Assembly (NCBI RefSeq): GCF_022664455.2
Contig: NZ_JAKRKC020000002.1
Location: 2,232,001-2,296,000 of the forward strand
Direction: 5' to 3'
From: Actinomadura luzonensis
GTDB lineage: Bacteria; Actinomycetota; Actinomycetes; Streptosporangiales; Streptosporangiaceae
Length of the DNA stretch: 64,000 nt
Positions within the stretch are counted from its first letter, which is position 1, and each line of letters begins with the position of its first letter. The translations under genes and the position numbers were made by a program. Shown here one piece after another: positions 61,615 through 64,000 of this stretch. The notes under the pieces were generated by a model. That model was not told the DNA's origin and ran no database searches. It was given only the letters and a program-made list of their open reading frames with translations.

Positions 61615-62579
61615 TTGCTGGAAGCCTTCTCGTAGAGGTCGCCGGTGTAGTACGTCGCCGGGTCGGGCCGCGACTTGAGCTGGCCGGTGCCGACGAAGAA
61701 GTCGCCGAGGCTGTTCAGCCACTTGGCGACCGTGCCGTCCTTGGTCTTGGCGACCAGGTCGGCGGTCGTCATGGTCCGCACGTTCGCCGCGTCGGCCTTG
61801 ACCTTGGCCGGGTCGAGCTTGAGCAGCCCCGCCGCCTCGGTGATCGACTCCTCGGGGTGCGCGGCCCGCCAGTCGTTGGCCTCCTGCAACACCTTGATCA
61901 CCTTGGTGGTCAGCTCCTGGTCCACCTTGGTGCCGCCGACGAACGCCGTCGGGAACGAGTTGTCGGGGAACTCCTTGGTGCTGGCCAGCTCCGTCAGGCC
62001 GGGCACCTTCTGCTTGATCGTGTCGATCAGCGGGTACCAGATGCCGGCGCCGTCGATCTGGCCGGCGGAGAACGCCGAGACGACCGTCGCCGGGTCCATC
62101 GGCACCTTCTGGATGTCCGCGGCCGTCATGCCGGCCTTCTTCAGCGCCAGGTTGAGCACCATGTCGCCGGAGGTGCCCTCGGGCACGCCGACCTTCTTGC
62201 CCTTCAGGTCCGCCATGCTCGCCACGCCGGGCCGGCCGATGACGCGGTCGGCGTAGGCGAGCGTGTTGATCGCGACGACCTTGGCCTTGCCGGAGGCGGG
62301 CAGCCACATGGCGCCGGGGCCGATGTAGCCGAAGTCCAGGTCGCCGGCGCCGAGCGCCTGGATCTGGAGCGGTCCATTGGTGAAGACCTTGATCTCGGGC
62401 GTGAGGCCCTGCTTCTCCCACAGCCCCTGCTTCTGGGCGATGGCGAGCAGGCTCGCGCCGTTGTAGTCGCTGATGTAGCCGAAGCGGACGGTGGTGCCGT
62501 CGTCGGAGCAGGCGGTGACGGACAGTGCCAGGAGGCTCACGGCCGTGGCGGCCGTCAGGGCGCGGCGAACAGAACGCAT
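61611..62579 (-). CDS. ABC transporter substrate-binding lipoprotein (SsuA/NMT1-type)
   Basis: A 322-residue receptor of the nitrate/sulfonate/taurine family. The signal MRSVRRALTAATAVSLLALS ends in the lipobox VTAC. The mature domain begins VRFGYISDYNGASLLAIAQ and has the family's DLDFGYIGPGAMWL and GVPEGTSGDMVLNLALKKAG ligand-binding strand. It delivers substrate to the ATPase/permease pair upstream in the operon. The overlapping sulfatase gene points to a sulfate ester rather than a sulfonate, since no monooxygenase gene is present. Start ATG has AAAGGA about 11 bases upstream. Confidence 0.9.
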   Translation of the reverse strand: MRSVRRALTAATAVSLLALSVTACSDDGTTVRFGYISDYNGASLLAIAQKQGLWEKQGLTPEIKVFTNGPLQIQALGAGDLDFGYIGPGAMWLPASGKAKVVAINTLAYADRVIGRPGVASMADLKGKKVGVPEGTSGDMVLNLALKKAGMTAADIQKVPMDPATVVSAFSAGQIDGAGIWYPLIDTIKQKVPGLTELASTKEFPDNSFPTAFVGGTKVDQELTTKVIKVLQEANDWRAAHPEESITEAAGLLKLDPAKVKADAANVRTMTTADLVAKTKDGTVAKWLNSLGDFFVGTGQLKSRPDPATYYTGDLYEKASSK

Positions 62580-62606
62580 GGCGGGTGGATCCTTTCCGGG
62601 GGGTGG

Positions 62607-63377
62607 TTACGCGGCCTTGGGCTGGTGGTAGACGCCGTGCCAGACCTCGTTGCGGATGCGCGCGAACTCCGGGGACAGGCGCATCTCCTCGGTCCTCGGG
62701 TACGGCAGGTCCACGTCGACGACCTGCTGGACGCGGCCGGGCCGGGCGGCCATGACGACCACCCGCCTGGCCAGGTAGACGGCCTCGTCCACGTCGTGCG
62801 TGATGAACATGACCGTGCGCTGCTCCCGGCTCCACGTGGCGAGGAGCTGGTCCTGGAGCTGCACCCGGGTCAGCGCGTCCAGCGCGCCGAACGGCTCGTC
62901 CATGAGCAGCACCTGCGGGTTCACCGCGTACGCGCGGGCGATCGCGCAGCGCTGCTTCATGCCGCCGGACAACGTCTTCGGCAGCGCGTCGGCGAAGTCG
63001 GACAGGCCGACCAGCTCGATCGCGTGCCCGGCGCGGCGTCGCCGCTCGTCCGGCGGCAGGTCCATCAGCTTGAGCCCGAACTCGACGTTCTTGCGTACGC
63101 TCAGCCAAGGGAACAGCGCGTACTGCTGGAAGATCACGCCGCGGTCGGGGCCGGGGCCGGTGACGGGCGCGCCGTCCACCAGCACCTCGCCCGAGGTCGG
63201 CTCGGTCAGCCCGGCGGCCATGCTCATCAGCGTGCTCTTGCCGCACCCCGACGGGCCGACGACCGTGACGAACTCGCGGTCGGCGATGTCCAGGGAGACG
63301 TGGTCGAGGGCGGTGAAGACGCCGTCCTTCATCGGGTAGGTCTTGACGATGTCGGTGAAGGAGATCTTGGCTTTCAT
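62607..63377 (-). CDS. ABC transporter ATPase (SsuB/TauB-type)
   Basis: A 256-residue ATPase of the nitrate/sulfonate/taurine family. Walker A is GPSGCGKST at about residues 42-50, the Q loop reads GVIFQQYALFPWL, the signature is LSGGMKQRCAIARA, Walker B is VLLMDEPFGALD and the H loop FITHDVDEA. The C-terminal YPRTEEMRLSPEFARIRNEV is normal for TauB/SsuB. It overlaps the permease stop by four bases (ATGA) and is followed 27 bases later by the binding-protein gene. Confidence 0.93.
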   Translation of the reverse strand: MKAKISFTDIVKTYPMKDGVFTALDHVSLDIADREFVTVVGPSGCGKSTLMSMAAGLTEPTSGEVLVDGAPVTGPGPDRGVIFQQYALFPWLSVRKNVEFGLKLMDLPPDERRRRAGHAIELVGLSDFADALPKTLSGGMKQRCAIARAYAVNPQVLLMDEPFGALDALTRVQLQDQLLATWSREQRTVMFITHDVDEAVYLARRVVVMAARPGRVQQVVDVDLPYPRTEEMRLSPEFARIRNEVWHGVYHQPKAA

Positions 63378-64000
63378 CGGCGCTCCTGCCAGTCGGTGAG
63401 GCGGCGCTCGGCGAGCAGCAGCAGGCGGTCCATCAGCAGGCCGAGCACGCCGATGGCGATCAGGCCCACGAAGATCGTGGACAGGTCGTAGTAGAGCTGG
63501 GCCTGCTGCATCCGGAAGCCCAGGCCCTCCTGGGCGGCGATCAGCTCGGCGGCGACCAGCGTGCCCCAGGCCGAGCCGAGCCCGACCCGCATCCCGACCA
63601 GGATGAACGGCGTGGACGCCGGGACCACGACCTTCAGGAAGATCGTCCGGTCGGACGCGCCGAGCACGCGGGCGGCGTTGATCAGCGTCCTGTCCACGTC
63701 CACCACGCCCTGGAACGTGGACACGACGCTGGACAGGAACGACGCCAGGAAGATCACGAAGACCTTCGGCACCTCGCCGATGCCCATGAGCACGATGGCC
63801 AGCGGGATGATCGCGAGCGGCGGGATCGTGCGGAAGAACTGCACGTACGGCTCCAGCAGGCCCCGGGCGGTGGCGTACCAGCCCATGAGGAAGCCGACCG
63901 GGATCGCCAGCAGCGTCCCCAGCAGGAAGCCGAGCAGCACCCGGCGGAGGCTGGCCAGGGCGTCGCCGAGCAGGGTGCCGTCCGCGATCAGCTCGCCGGC
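63374..64000 (-). CDS. ABC transporter permease (SsuC/TauC-type), 5' end outside the window
   Basis: The C-terminal 208 residues of a BPD-type permease; the reading frame continues without interruption to the right edge. Five hydrophobic helices are visible, starting VLLGFLLGTLLAIPVGFLMGW, with the ATPase-docking segment INAARVLGASDRTIFLKVVV. Family features include the conserved FFRTIPPLAIIPLAIVLMGI and GLGSAWGTLVAAELIAAQEG. It forms the channel of the importer with the ATPase and SsuA-type receptor encoded just downstream. The start and first helix must be sought beyond 64000. Confidence 0.92.
   Translation of the reverse strand, partial: AGELIADGTLLGDALASLRRVLLGFLLGTLLAIPVGFLMGWYATARGLLEPYVQFFRTIPPLAIIPLAIVLMGIGEVPKVFVIFLASFLSSVVSTFQGVVDVDRTLINAARVLGASDRTIFLKVVVPASTPFILVGMRVGLGSAWGTLVAAELIAAQEGLGFRMQQAQLYYDLSTIFVGLIAIGVLGLLMDRLLLLAERRLTDWQERR

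Overview
The window is about 72-73% G+C with dense, short-spaced genes, GTG/TTG starts, twin-arginine and lipoprotein signals, and typical actinobacterial families: LivFGK-type and sugar ABC transporters, PaaX, LacI and GntR regulators, GPP34, a DosR-type box, WXG-like proteins and many secreted glycoside hydrolases. It looks like a chromosomal segment of a large-genome actinomycete. Nonomuraea or another Streptosporangiaceae genus is my best guess, but that is inference. No rRNA, tRNA, CRISPR array or phage was seen. One insertion sequence is present.

Layout. 1-5.7 kb: a branched-chain-type ABC transporter (livF partial, livG, binding protein) divergent from paaX-type regulator, acyl-CoA synthetase and a MetE-like zinc enzyme. 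5.8-16.8 kb: GH30 glycosidase; a divergent SRPBCC / Rv2004c-like pair around a DosR-like box; a nuclease-lamin tail protein with a proline-rich zinc-ribbon membrane protein; GPP34 with an APC permease; a Tat-exported multicopper oxidase. 16.9-22.4 kb: LacI regulator, sugar ABC transporter and sulfatase in one direction. 22.5-27.7 kb: M28 peptidase, aldo/keto reductase, modular GH18 chitinase, luciferase-like and RidA proteins. 28.1-29.1 kb: IS982-family element. 29.2-36.6 kb: five-gene minus-strand operon encoding a SWIM-like protein, an unrecognised protein, a VWA protein, a MoxR ATPase and a DUF5682-type protein. This is the least understood multi-gene system here.

36.7-41.9 kb: GntR-controlled aromatic degradation cluster with galB, galC and galD homologues, a VOC-type extradiol dioxygenase and a divergent dehydrogenase. 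The regulator gene and both divergent promoters share GACAA/TTGTC boxes. 42-51 kb: PepSY protein, membrane protein, polysaccharide deacetylase, glucodextranase-like GH15 and L,D-transpeptidase. 51-56.4 kb: two-component pair, decayed multicopper oxidase, membrane HTH-like protein, frameshifted hypothetical and FAH-family hydrolase. 56.4-64 kb: secreted beta-helix protein, WXG-like pair, second sulfatase and a sulfonate/nitrate-type ABC transporter running off the right edge.

Two themes recur. The first is polymer and sulfate-ester scavenging under local repressors, with palindromic operators beside GH30, GH18, LacI, GntR and beta-helix genes. The second is short out-of-frame patches bounded by single-base changes in G/C runs (about 35.6-35.8, 43.66, 47.2 and 55.36 kb). 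These suggest either sequence errors or gene decay and should be considered when using those translations.
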